Assembly: GCA_001414345.1 (NCBI GenBank)
Contig: LLCB01000051.1
Location: 124,001-188,000, forward strand
Source of the DNA: Hymenoscyphus infarciens
Lineage: Eukaryota; Ascomycota; Leotiomycetes; Helotiales; Helotiaceae
DNA length: 64,000 bases
Direction of reading: 5' to 3'
Part shown: positions 12,651 to 23,607 of the stretch, one piece after another
How positions within the stretch are numbered: position 1 is the stretch's first letter
Layout of the letters: each line of letters begins with the position of its first letter
The notes under the pieces: generated by a model
What the model was told of the DNA's origin: nothing
The model's database searches: none
The model's input: the letters and a program-made list of their open reading frames with translations, nothing else
Made by a program: the position numbers and the translations under genes

Positions 12651-13855
12651 ATGAGTGACTCTAGAGACATAGCCCACGTCGTTGCGTCGTTCGCGAATGC
12701 TGTCTTCTGGGCCATTCTCGCATATGGCCATTACGGAACCGTCATCAACAGATCTATCTGGGACCGACAGCATATATGGCTTCCACTTCTATTCCTCATT
12801 CTTCCAGAAATCTTTCTGTGCCAGATCTTCATCAACAGTATCCTCCTGGTGCAGCGTTACTTCGGCTTACGCCGTCTCTGAATCCGCCTGTCCAACGGAT
12901 GTGGCAGGAAGGGTTTTGGTTCTACTTGGGGGCTGTACTGGATCTTCACAGCAAGCATCGTCGACACGGCGTAGCTTGTCCCGTGGACGATGAGCATCTT
13001 TCAGCGGCTCAAGGTATGTGGAGACTTGCGACCATCGCTCCTGGTAGATTGAGCTATACGAACAAGTATCGTACGAATAACGATCGGCCTGGAATTTGGA
13101 AGAAGCCAGAGACGTATTGGCAAATACTTCTGGTTTTCCTTTTCATGTATCAGGGCACTTCTGCAGTCGCAACATACATTCAGCGCATCAGAATGGTGGA
13201 GAGTGGGACGCTCAGTGTTGACCATCTCACCGGTTTCTACGCCATTCACGGAACGATAGTCGAGATCGCGACGTTGATCATCATCCTACAGCCTTACGAA
13301 TGGACCGACAATTGTCTGCTCGGCGAGGACCGTCAACGTTGGGCCATGCCTGACGTCGATACTTCAAATGCCTGGGTTTACGAAGGCTTTATCGCAGTCA
13401 CCGTACATGGCTGCCTCTGGGTCGCCTTGCAGTTTGTTGCTTTCACAGCAACCTTGCAAAGCCGTAGCCATACATCGACACTGAATAAAACGGAATGGTT
13501 GGCCGGCTTTGTTTCGAGTTTTGCATGGCCTGGAATCACCGTACTCGTCATGGTTGCGATCGTATTCGTCCCTCTTATGATACCAACACTATATGAAATG
13601 GTCTTGCGTCCACAGCGGCAAGGGTTCGTTTGGCTCGTGAGGTTGTTCAACATTGATTATTATACAGGAGGCCAACTCTTAAGACTGCTTCTGTTGTTCC
13701 TGTCGACGATTCTAACTGTTATGGTGTGGACGCATACTATACAAGAAATCCTGGACGTCCAGACCGACGTCACAAATCCTGGGAATCGAGACTGGAAAAC
13801 TCCAAATCCAAGCTCGGACTCTCTCTGGGGCATTCTTTTCAGTTTATGGGCATAA
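12651..13855 (+). pseudogene. Multi-pass membrane protein gene, probably disabled
   Basis: Family not recognised. From ATG 12651 the protein begins MSDSRDIAHVVASFANAVFW and contains several hydrophobic helices, including LPLLFLILPEIFLCQIFI, YWQILLVFLFMYQG, AVTVHGCLWVALQFVAF and ITVLVMVAIVFVPLMI. The frame changes near 12876 (before NPPVQRMWQEGFWFYLG) and back near 12945 (YWIFTASIVDTA). An in-frame TAG at 12971-12973 follows, where a CAG codon would fit LVPWTMSIFQRLK. A good intron (13014-13066, GTATGT to CAAG) then joins in frame to YRTNNDRPGIWKKPETYWQ, open to the stop at 13855. No consensus introns remove the earlier breaks, so I infer a decaying gene. Indel errors in the sequence are the alternative. 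Confidence 0.55.
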
Positions 13856-15084
13856 TTCGAGCATCAAAAGCAAAAACCCCTTCATTCATCCCGTTATAGG
13901 CTATCGTATAACGAAACCAAGATGAGCTAGTGAGCCTTTAGAGTCATTGTTGGCAAGGTTAAACATCGCGACAAGAGCGGGACTAGATAACAGTATAGCA
14001 CTCCAGCGCCTGGGGCGATTTTCCAACATTTTCCTCTATAAATTGTGTAAAATATAGTATATGAAGCCATGTGTGCTACTCTGCCGCAATCCAGACAATC
14101 TATGTTAGTCAAACAGGCCAGCGTTCTTAGACTCTTTTTTAGTCTCTTTTGCTCTTTATCGTTCTTCTTTTTAGCCTCCTTTTCCTTTATATTACGCTCC
14201 TTTTTAGTCTTAGTATTATCTCGCTTACGTTTACGCTTCTCTTTACTAGTATTCTCTTACTTCTTTTTATCTTTCTTCTCTCTCTTTTATTCTCATTCTC
14301 TTACTTAATTTTCTTCGCTCGCTTAGTACTCTCTCTTCTTTTAGTAGCTTTTTAGAGCTCTATTTTATTCTTCTCTTATTAGCGAGTTTTAATATTTTAG
14401 AAGCTAGTACTATAAGAGATTACTCTACTACTATATAAAGCTTTTACGTATTTATTAAACTCTCGAGCGTCGAAGAAGAGAGAGTATTATACTAATACTT
14501 TTAATTATTAATCTACTATTATTAATTCTTTATCTAATCTTTTTCGAGAGTATATATAGTAATACTAGATATAATATTATAGTAAAATAATATAGTATTT
14601 TTAAATAATATATTATTATAATATCTTAATAGTATATATTTATTTTAGAAAATAAATTTTAGAAAACGAATTTTAGAAGACGATATTATTATTATACTAT
14701 ACTATTTAATAGTGTTTTTAGTTTCCTATCCTAGCTTAGTCTAGAGGTTAGGCTAGAATAGGCTAAGTAGACTTTTATTAATAAATTAATAAATATTTAG
14801 TAAATAAAACACTAAAATGAAACATAGACCGTATTCTAGTAGTACTTATCTCTCTTTTATTTAATAAACAAGTTATTTATAACTAGCGTTATATATCATA
14901 TACTTATAAGTAGAAAAACACGAAGTTTACCTAAGTAGAAGGAAAATATCTAAATAGTACTAAGAGGCGAAGAAAGCTAATTCGCTGCTATTTAAATAAT
15001 ATTATATAATCTTAATATTAGTTTAACTTTGTAGTTAATAGCGTATTATAAAAAGAGAATATTATTATTTATATATACTAAGTA
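13856..15084. repeat. Spacer grading into pyrimidine-rich RIP block
   Basis: 13856-14100 is an ordinary 3' flank. From about 14110 the plus strand becomes a long pyrimidine-rich tract (14120-14360, mostly CTT, TTT and CTC), then TA-rich degraded sequence. Read on the minus strand, the pyrimidine tract would give a Lys/Arg/Glu-rich tail, which could be the end of a degraded transposase, but this is inference. A 14-bp unit like AATTTTAGAAAACG is repeated about three times near 14640-14690. No gene is supported. Confidence 0.55.
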
Positions 15085-15395
15085 TATAACAGCATGCCGT
15101 CATCCTAGATAGCTGGGAGTACCTACTATATATAAGGTTTCAGTAGTTATTATCTTATATTATCTATTTTAGGAAGGTTACGTAGGTTTAAGCTTTTATA
15201 TTAGCTGAGGTTGTTTAGTTTCAGACCCTTTTATACTATCTAAACCTCTTATATATAGTAGCTTACTCTCCTAGAGTTAGAAAAGGCTAGTTTAGCCTTT
15301 TCTTCTATATTAGAGCCTAGTATTTATATATATTATTCTACTATATATACTCCTATATACCTCTATTATAGTTATATATATTTTGTGCTATTATA
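15085..15395 (+). repeat. 5' LTR of retrotransposon copy 2
   Basis: A 311-bp repeat beginning TATAACAGCATGCCGTC and ending GCTATTATA, heavily shifted to A and T compared with its 3' partner. For example TTATTATC stands where the 3' LTR has TTGTTGTC, and TTAGAAAAGGCTA where the 3' LTR has TCAGAAAAGGCCA. Confidence 0.88.
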
Positions 15396-15959
15396 TAAAA
15401 AGGCTAAACTACTCTTTACTAGTGACGGCCTTAATAATATCTCCTTTAAGCTTATTACTACTCTTTATTTAGAAGTCGATTTAGCCTTGATTTAGAACAT
15501 TACGATAGTATTCTTAAATAGCTAGGTAATTAGAAACTACTTAGATAGCTAGTAATACTAGGGTTTAGTATCTATATAGATAGCTAGTAAAAATCGTATT
15601 ATAGATATATTAAGAGATTAGAATATACTAAGTGTTCCTAAGAATCCTAATAACCCTAGAATTAGTAAATAAGTTAACTCTATAGTTATTACGAAGGCTT
15701 CTAAACCTAACCTTACCTCTCCTCTCTCTCTCTTAAATCGACATCTTTAAAATATTAGACCTAGTTCTACTATAAGGTGTTAAACGACCTTCTAGAGCTA
15801 CTCCTCTTTTTAAAAGACCTTCTAAACCCTCTCTGATCTATAATCACATGTTAAAATAATAAGAGCTTTTACTCTTAAAGATAACCTTTCTAAATTTAGA
15901 TAATATATAGATAATAGGCGGATAAGATAGAGATAAAAGGTATATAAAGGATAAAACGA

Positions 15960-16810
15960 TTAGTTAGAGAGATAGAGGATAAAATTATAAGCGAACTTTA
16001 AAGTTAATAAAAACACTTTACCTTTAAACTCTTACTAATCTAACTCTTATTTAACCCTCCTTTGCTTTTAAGCTCTAATTTAGACCTTTTTTACTTAAGA
16101 GACACTACTACTCTTAATACCTTCTAACTTACCTAACATAGTACTAAAGCCCCTTTAAATACCCTCTAACCTTAATAAAAAAGTAAGATAACTATTCTAT
16201 ATAAATACTAACTATTATAGTTTACCTCTAACACGTAAAGCCCTTATCTAAGGTATAATAACTAGACTAGCTAGGAACTACCTAGAGCCTAGATATAAGT
16301 TAGAATTAGTTTAGAATACTTTCTAAGATTAAGAAGAGATAGTTACCCTTTTTAGATACCTACTTTTTAACTAGTTATAAGACAGAGGATACTTAAAACG
16401 CTTTTAGATCTTTATAAATAAATGATAAAGATAGTTAAATTTAGTTTTACTATATAGTATTAAGCAATAACCTCTTTTAGAGATACTACCCCTCTTTCTA
16501 AAAGCTGCTTAAATAGCACTTATATACTAAGATCTAGAAGATCTTAATAAAATAATAGTTAAAGAGACTAGTAGGACCTCTTAAATATAGGCTAGATATA
16601 GTCGGTTATATAAGCTTTAAAAGTAAAGAATTAAGAAATAAGGAATCAGCTAGCTAAGCTAGAAAGACGGATAAGCGATCTTATATTTTAAAGTTAATAA
16701 ATCGCTACTCTAAACCCTTCCTAATCCGACTCTCTTTCAAACCCTCCTCGATTAAACCCTCTTCTACTTCTAAGCTTAAATTTATACCTCTTTTAGCTAA
16801 GAGCAGCTAC
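15960..16810. repeat. Internal duplication within retrotransposon copy 2
   Basis: The run TTAAAGTTAATAAA, then ACTCTAAACCCTTC-like text, ACTCTCTTT, AACCCTCCT and ACCTCTTTTA occurs near 15990-16110 and again near 16675-16800. Copy 1 has it only once (about 5930-6060). This accounts for the extra length of about 696 bp of internal sequence in copy 2. Confidence 0.55.
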
Positions 16811-18341
16811 CTCTAATGCCTTCCTACTACTTCCTAACTCTCGAATCTCGAATTAGATACGAATTAGTTAAAATACGCTTTCTATTAGGACTAAAGAAGC
16901 AAGCTCTTAGCTAAGTTATCGCTATTAATCCTAACCGAACATTATCTAACTCTACTAAGCTTCTCTTAAACCTCTACTAGCAAACGACTAAAAAGACTAC
17001 GATTACTTAGTTATAAACCGAGTCCTAGCCGCCGGTATAAGGGTTATAAAAGAGATAGAAGTAGAATTAGGAGAAGAATATACTAAAGAAACTTTTACCG
17101 ACTTTAAAAGGTTACTTTTCAAGTATAGCTATACTTAGAGAGATACTAGAATTAGAAAGCTTCTTTTATATATAGAATAAGATTACACCTTAGCTCTAAA
17201 ACACGTCTACTACTCTTAAGAGATATTAGAATTATAACTCTAGATAAGAAGAGATACTAAAGTATTAAATATTTAGAAACGACTACGCTTATCGATATTA
17301 GTACTTTAGTTTAAAACACCTCTCCCTCCTTATCCGATTTAGCCTTAAACTCTCTACGATTTAATAGTAACTCTTTTTTCGAAATCAGAAGATAAATAAG
17401 TCTTTAAGTACCTTAAAGGGAACGAGGCAGCCTATAGGCTTGAGTAATATAGTTTTATATAACTAGACATCTGAACTTAGATACTACTATATCTATAACT
17501 ACTCCTTTTATTATCTCGAACTTTAAATAGCATTTTCAAATTTAGCTATAACTTTGCTTTTAACCAGCCAAAACTACCCTTTTTGTTGTCCCTGGTTACT
17601 CGGATAATACGATAACTTCGGCATTAAGTTCATTTAACCAGCCGAACCCCCACCGACTCCAGCAAGGAGTCTTCCTTATATTCTTTCTCTCTTTCTTACT
17701 TTCTTTTCACTTCTGGCCAGGCCAGAAGTCCTTTTTTCATTTAAACTTTTCGAATCGGATATAAATCGGTACACTCTCGAAAGGATAGTAACCTCTTAGC
17801 TAAGTTATCACTATCTACAACATTATCGACTTTTCAGTTCCGACTTTACTCTAAACTTTTTCAGAACCTACACTCTTTTTTCATTCGAATTCGAATCTGA
17901 TACGAATCAGTACGCTCTCGAAGTAAGCTCTTAACTGAGTTATCACTACCTCTTAACCGAACAACTTCCGACTCTACGCTAAATTCGACTTCGACTCTAT
18001 TTTGAATTTTTAAACTTTTTAAACTTTTTAAACTTTTTAAACTTTGAACTTTCTCTAACCTGCTAGCAGGATCGGACTACACTCTTTTAGCGGACGCGAA
18101 TGCTTACTTTAATATTAAAGGATTAGAAACGAAGTCTCTATTTTACAAGTATCTACGAACTCGGGTCAGCTATGATTTAGACTCTAACCTTCTCGCTTAC
18201 AACAAAATCAATAAAACACAACTAATATAATAACTTACGCCATCCCGATTCAGCCTCGACAATAATGCTATAGCATCCCGATTCAGCCCTAAACAATAAG
18301 AGATAGAAGACTTAGGACGAGTCTTTTTTAAGGGAGGGGGA

Positions 18342-18652
18342 TGTAACAGTATACCGTCATCCTAGATAGCTAGGAGTACCTGCCACATATAAGGTTTCGG
18401 TAGTTGTTGTCTTATATTGTCTGTTTTAGGAAGGTTACGTAGGTTTAAGCTTTTATATTAGCCGAGGTTGTTCGGTTTCAGACCCTTTTATACTGTCCGA
18501 ACCTCTTATATATAGCAGCCTACTCTCCTAGAGTCAGAAAAGGCCAGTTTAGCCTTTTCTTCCGTATCAGAGCCTAGTATTTACATACGTCATTCTGCTA
18601 AACGCACTCCTATATGCCTCTTCTGTAGTTGTATGTATTTCGTGCTATTATA
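18342..18652 (+). repeat. 3' LTR of retrotransposon copy 2 (best preserved)
   Basis: A 311-bp repeat starting TGTAACAGTATACCGTC immediately after the polypurine tract and ending CGTGCTATTATA before the target duplication AAGTA. It is the least mutated LTR in the window and gives the likely ancestral sequence for the family. It contains a TATA-like CTTATATATAGCAGCC. Confidence 0.88.
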
Positions 18653-18657
18653 AAGTA

Positions 18658-19319
18658 AAGCTAGCTATATTATATATTTAGATAGATTTTAAGTAAGAAT
18701 AATATATAGAGTATAAATAGATTATATAAAGTAAAAGTAGATTATATAGAGTGCTATTTACTCTTAAATATACTAATATTATATATACTACTTTAAAGTC
18801 TATTTATAAGTATATAGCTAAATTAGATACTACTAGAAAAAAGTAATTAATAATTAATACTATATACTTTGAAAAGATAGAGAAGACAAAAGAGATTAAT
18901 AAGATTAAGTAGATTAATAGTAAAAGTAATCTTACTAATACTATAACTAAGAAGAATAGATATGATATCTTATAAAAATTACTTAATACTATTCAGCTAG
19001 GTATTAAACTTATAGAATAAATAGAATAGAATAAAAGATAATAAGATCTTTAAATAGAGTTTTCAAAACACCGAGGAAACAAAACGCTTAGAGAAAACAA
19101 TACTCGGGAAAGAGGTCGAAGAACACTTACTAATGTTTCTACAACTGCCGCCTAGCTATTGCAGACGTTCTATCCGCTGCATAAGATATCAAAACTCGTA
19201 AGAGTACGCTCTGTGACTTGTTCGAGACCAATTCCCTCAAGAACTATTGCTTCTTTGGTGCCAATTTCCACCGTTGTCCTAATTTCGTAGGATTATGCTA
19301 TATTAATTAGCCAATTACA
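18658..19319. repeat. AT-rich tail and short normal spacer
   Basis: 18658-19050 is TA-rich degraded sequence with no frame. 19050-19310 returns to near-normal composition without any gene signal. The region ends at the left target duplication of the MITE, CAATTACA (19312-19319). Confidence 0.5.
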
Positions 19320-20071
19320 CAGTGTGGTCGATAGTATTTAGAATATTGTACTACCACGATATATTGTTGGAAACCCACTTTAATACGTACTATTTATACT
19401 ATTTAAATGCTACGATATCTAATAATATTATCCTTTATATTATTGGTATTTTAATCGATATTATGATAATATCGTGGTATTGCTAAGCTATAATATTTAA
19501 GCTTTTTACCCCGGATTTTACCCTACTTCTTTTTAGCCTTTTATTTTAGCTTTATATAGTATAACGTATAATATAAAAAATATATAGCTGAATAGCTAGA
19601 ATTATAGATCTATTTAAATAGAGTATTTTAAAAAAAGAATTATATAAATAGCTCTTAAATTAACCTAAATATTATAAGGTTAAAAAGGTGGCCTATGCGA
19701 GATGAAAACACTAAGTACTAATTTAACGACAATAACGTTAGATTACTAGCTAGAATATAATAAACTAGTGTATTGAATTCTACTAAGTTTTACCCTTTAA
19801 TTATAGGTAAATATTAACTAAATTGATAAATAAAAATTATTTTAGTCTAATAAGTAAGTAATAAAAGAGTATATAGAAAAAGTGTGAATAGCCTCATTTT
19901 GAGAAAAAGTGGGTTTTAGCGCTTACGAGTTATTAAAAGATATACCGTATGATATTACAATGTTACGATCGTATTATAGCGTATTTGGATACGTACTACT
20001 GGGATATCATGATAATATATTAATCTAAAATACTGTAGTATTTTATTACGATAATACTATCGACCACACTG
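19320..20071. mobile_element. hAT-type MITE (752 bp, non-coding)
   Basis: The element starts CAGTGTGGTCGATAGTATT (19320-19338) and ends with the exact reverse complement (20053-20071), a perfect 19-bp terminal inverted repeat. It is flanked by the 8-bp direct repeat CAATTACA (19312-19319 and 20072-20079). An 8-bp target duplication with CAGTG-type ends is characteristic of the hAT superfamily. Subterminal motifs such as CCACGATAT and ATATCGTGG occur in both orientations, as hAT transposases often require. No transposase frame is present, so this is a non-autonomous element. It lies 570 bp upstream of the regulator at 20641. Confidence 0.88.
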
Positions 20072-20079
20072 CAATTACA

Positions 20080-20640
20080 GTATTCTTGTTTCGATTCAAC
20101 GTTATTGCCAACTAACTAAAGTTAACTGAGGTCGATGATGGTATTTTTCTATAACCTCGTCTTTCTTTTTCGAGACTTCTTTATCAATATTGCTCGGTGT
20201 TAAGGATGAAGGATGGTGAGAACGGTAGTGAAATTGGTTCTGAAGACATTCTTGCGAGAAACCCGAAGGATATAGAACTGCAGGGGATAGTAGAAGATAA
20301 GTATCCATGAAGATAAGGTTGATAAGGCAGCTAGACTCTGATTGCTGATCAAAGGAAAGTAGTTTGGTCTGGGTTATTTGCTCTTTTGTGATAGATTTTC
20401 GCTTCCTAAATAGTAAATAATCCCGTTCGTCCCCGGATTTCGGACGAACATACAAAGTTCCTACTCGGGGTTGGATCGGAGGGCATCCGACCAGGTGCCA
20501 TCGGACCGGGTAAAGGATAAGCTCCTGTCGATTACTTGGTGGAGTGATGAATCCAAGAGTCAAGTGGGCCACAACTCCACCTTGTCGAGAGAAATTCGTA
20601 TTCATGAGCTGCACGCGACGTATTTCTAGATGTGCCTGCT
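20080..20640. promoter_or_regulatory. Upstream region of the Zn2Cys6 regulator
   Basis: A 560-bp non-coding interval of normal composition between the MITE and the ATG at 20641. The minus strand is open for 170 codons (20102-20614) but has no ATG start and no recognisable domain, so I do not call it a gene. The promoter of the regulator must lie here or within the MITE. Confidence 0.4.
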
Positions 20641-22485
20641 ATGGGATTCGCCGCGCGGAAGATCAAGAGCCGTACAGGATGCACCAATTGCAAGAAAAGA
20701 CGCGTTTGTCCACTCTACCACCATCATCGGAAGATAAAGCACTAACATCTGTTCAAGGTCAAATGCGATGAGATATTACCTAGCTGCCAGCAATGTGTCA
20801 GACAATGCTTGAACTGCCCTGGCTATGCAAAAGCCATCAAACTCAAATGGAGACCAGATGCCGCCGCGAAATTTAAATCTCGAGAGGCAAACACGAACAC
20901 GAGTCCTGGTCTGCGAAATGGAAGAGATGATGGAAGGCCTACCGGACGGATAGGGGAACAAATTCCAACACCGGCGAGTGCTGGTTCTGGTACTAACGGC
21001 GACGAAGGACTCTATCTGTTTTTGGGCTCAGATGATGAGGGGGAAATGATTTCGAGGGCTTCGTCAACTCCTCCAACCCCTTTGCAATCCCCCCAGAAAC
21101 TTCCTTCTACCGCATCAATCTCAACACTTCAACACCAACCAACAAACCTCATATCTTACTACCTCACGTATGTATCAAAAGTGTGCTCGATATTCGACTC
21201 GGATCTCAATCCCTTCAAAAGGACGCTCATGTCCATCCTCGCAGATTCCGAACCACTCTACCATCTGACTCTGGGAATGTCCGCCTGTCACATCACTCAT
21301 AACCACACGGACCCTGCTCTCCGAGTTATGGCACTTTCCCTTCGTAACGATGGCATCAACTCTACCCGAACTTCCATCTGCAACTCAAAAAGGACTCAGG
21401 TGGCTGATGGCCTGCTTTTGAGTGTTCTTCTAATGGGTATGACGACGGCATGGTATAGCATGCACGACATTGGTTCCGCTCACATCCATGGCGCAAGAAT
21501 TTTGTTCAAGCAATGGCTTCAAGGTCCAGCAGAAAGTCCTCATACAGCTTTCATATTGAGTTCATTGGTCTACTGGCAGACTATGTTTGCATTTGTGGGC
21601 GATGACCCTGTGGGAAATATGCTTTATCATATTTCGCTGGACAAACCAATCCAGGCTTACAATACCTCAGCATTTAGATATGATTCGGAAGGCAAGATTA
21701 GGATCATGCCCTTATCTGGGGTCTCATTAGATCTTTTCAACACCATCGGAAAAGTAGCTGCCTTTTCTCGCGCAACTCACTTGGGAATTACCGTTCCTGA
21801 TGCTTTAGCCCATGCTGAAAAGATGGAAAGCTATCTTCTTCAGTGGAAAGCACCTGCCTTGAAGGATATTCAACAAATGCACGATGCACAGACAACTTCG
21901 GTCCATATAATTCAATTGGCTAATGCAATCCGACTTTCAGCAATCCTGCAACTGTACTCCACTACCCCGGAACTTCTCCAAAGACGCATGCCCAAAAATT
22001 CCGGACTTTGCACTGGTGATGTTTCTATCAATTACTACGATGATGTTAATAAGAATCCTCCCAATAACTTTACAGATTTTAAGGACTCTGATGAAGACGA
22101 CGTACAGGTCCGCCAGAAGATATTCCTGCGTGGTCTTGCTGTCCATATCCTTGAAATTATCCATGGAATTCCCCCAACCTCTGGCACAACTACTGTTCAG
22201 CATCTCCCACTTGCAATTGCGGCAGCTTGGATAGCACATTTCTCGCCTCTCCCAAATCCCACAAACACTTCATCTCATGACATAGATAACACCATGATTA
22301 AATACTGGAGGGATTTCATTCGCATGCGGTTGAAATCTTGCTGTAGTTATTGTGGCAATATAATACCAGCAAAACGAATACAATTTCTCATGGATGAGCT
22401 TTGGAGAAGGAACGGATCATCTGGTGTACAGTATGATTGGATCAAACTGATGACGAAGGATGAATATCGAACAATATTCGCCTGA
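20641..22485 (+). CDS. Zn2Cys6 transcription factor (fungal TF domain 2)
   Basis: A nuclear DNA-binding regulator of about 596 residues, coded by 20641-20703 and 20758-22485. The 54-nt intron (GTTTGT donor, CACTAACAT branch site, TTCAAG acceptor) splits the zinc cluster after KKRR. Splicing restores C-x2-C-x6-C-x6-C-x2-C-x6-C with cysteines 14, 17, 24, 31, 34 and 41, beginning MGFAARKIKSRTGCTNC. The rest matches the PF11951-type regulatory domain seen in many fungal regulators: LADSEPLYHLTLGMSACHI, then GLLLSVLLMG and HIHGARILFKQWLQG. It ends DEYRTIFA. It is convergent with the second regulator at 22768-23607. The target genes are unknown; the nearby dioxygenase (24542) is a candidate by proximity only. 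Confidence 0.9.
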
Positions 22486-22767
22486 GAAACCTCACCTCCG
22501 AGGAGGCAAATGGATGATGCAGCGTTACGATGAATATTACAACCGATCTGTCTTTACGATAGCTAGTGAGCTTGTCGAGGCGACGATGTCGCTAGACTCA
22601 TGCGAGAACTCTCGAAGAATAACCGGATAAGGATTGTTATTGTGTGGGATCATTCGGAGAACCATGGCATTTGAATTCTCGTCGTATGAATCAGGTTCAG
22701 AGAACGATGTGTTTTTCACCAACTACCCACGCAAACATTCTCTACACAACCTGGTGTTCCATATACT

Positions 22768-23607
22768 TCAACCTGCAATTGTCTCCCATTGGTCCCGCAT
22801 CATAACGTCGAGCCACACATCCTCACCCACCCCAGCATCCAACACATTCCATGTTTCTTTTATTGCCATCTGGTCCCTCTCAACTGGGTTTCTGGGCAAG
22901 ATGACTTGCAGTTCTTGCAATCTCGATATTACAAGCCGTCTCGCCCACGCAATATCAATCTGATTCTCGTCGAGATTGGTTGATATGTTATGCGGATATG
23001 TTCTAGGTCCTTCTACATATGCGGGCTTTGCAGTGGGAAATTGTAGTTCACCCGCAGTGGCAAGGATTAACGTTGGCTGGCAAAATCTAGTTTCAGAGGA
23101 GAGAGGAAGCTTTTCACGGGCTTTCAAAAACTGAATAGCAAAGTCTGTCATCCAACTTCTCTCTATGCCTTTCCTGGGGAGGCTTCCGGGTAGATGCGGA
23201 AGAGACGTTACGGAAGAGATATTTCGTCGAAGAACAATGAGGTTGTCCCATGGCGCATCCCGGGTTTTCGAAGTGTCGTCAAGACCAGTGCAAACGCCAG
23301 TTTGAAATGGAGACGGGTATTCATTGAGCAGAGGAGCTTTCAAAGCTGTATTGTGGCTCTTCGGGATCGTGTGATGTTAGTGCGGTTCTTTTCCTACCCT
23401 ACTCGATTTTCCGCTTTCAGCGGACCACTGCAGAACGAAAGGAGGGTAGCTGGGGCATTCAAGATTTCTTTTCTTGCATTGCAAACAAGTTGGCTTGGTC
23501 TCATCGCATTTGAGGCGCTTCTGCTGGCAACGTTCGCACCCACTGCGTGAAATGGAATTTCGACGGCCATTTGGTTCAGCTGATGATGAGCTGGTGATTA
23601 TCTCCAT
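22768..23607 (-). CDS. Short Zn2Cys6 transcription factor with missing middle domain
   Basis: Coded by 23398-23607 and 22768-23358 on the minus strand, about 266 residues. The 39-nt intron (GTAGGA donor, CACTAACAT branch site, CGAAG acceptor) is very short but is the join that keeps frame. The zinc cluster has cysteines 24, 27, 34, 41, 44 and 51 (GCERCQQKRLKCDETKPTC). The C-terminus (IAWARRLVISRLQELQ, then KETWNVLDAGVGEDVWLDVM and WETIAG) resembles the normal end of PF11951 regulators. Such proteins are usually 400-650 residues; here only about 100 residues separate the zinc cluster from that end, so most of the regulatory domain is missing. It could be a functional short form or an internally deleted relic. 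The ATG chosen is 23605-23607. Confidence 0.75.

Larger units (their letters stand above)
15085..18652 (+). mobile_element. LTR retrotransposon copy 2 (partly preserved)
   Basis: A 3568-bp element with 311-bp LTRs (15085-15395 and 18342-18652) and the 5-bp target duplication AAGTA (15080-15084 and 18653-18657). A clear polypurine tract (18331-18341, AGGGAGGGGGA) precedes the TG start of the 3' LTR and fixes the plus orientation. It belongs to the same family as copy 1 but differs in two ways: both LTRs lack a 55-bp segment, and the internal region is about 700 bp longer because 15960-16100 and 16660-16810 are duplicated sequence. The 3' third keeps normal CA and TG content and so is much less RIP-mutated than the 5' end. 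Even there no gag or pol frame is visible, which strengthens the case for a non-coding element. Confidence 0.88.

Noticed and set aside
20102..20614. 170-codon open frame on the minus strand upstream of the first regulator
   Set aside because: No ATG start, unstructured translation, and it occupies the promoter of a well supported gene.
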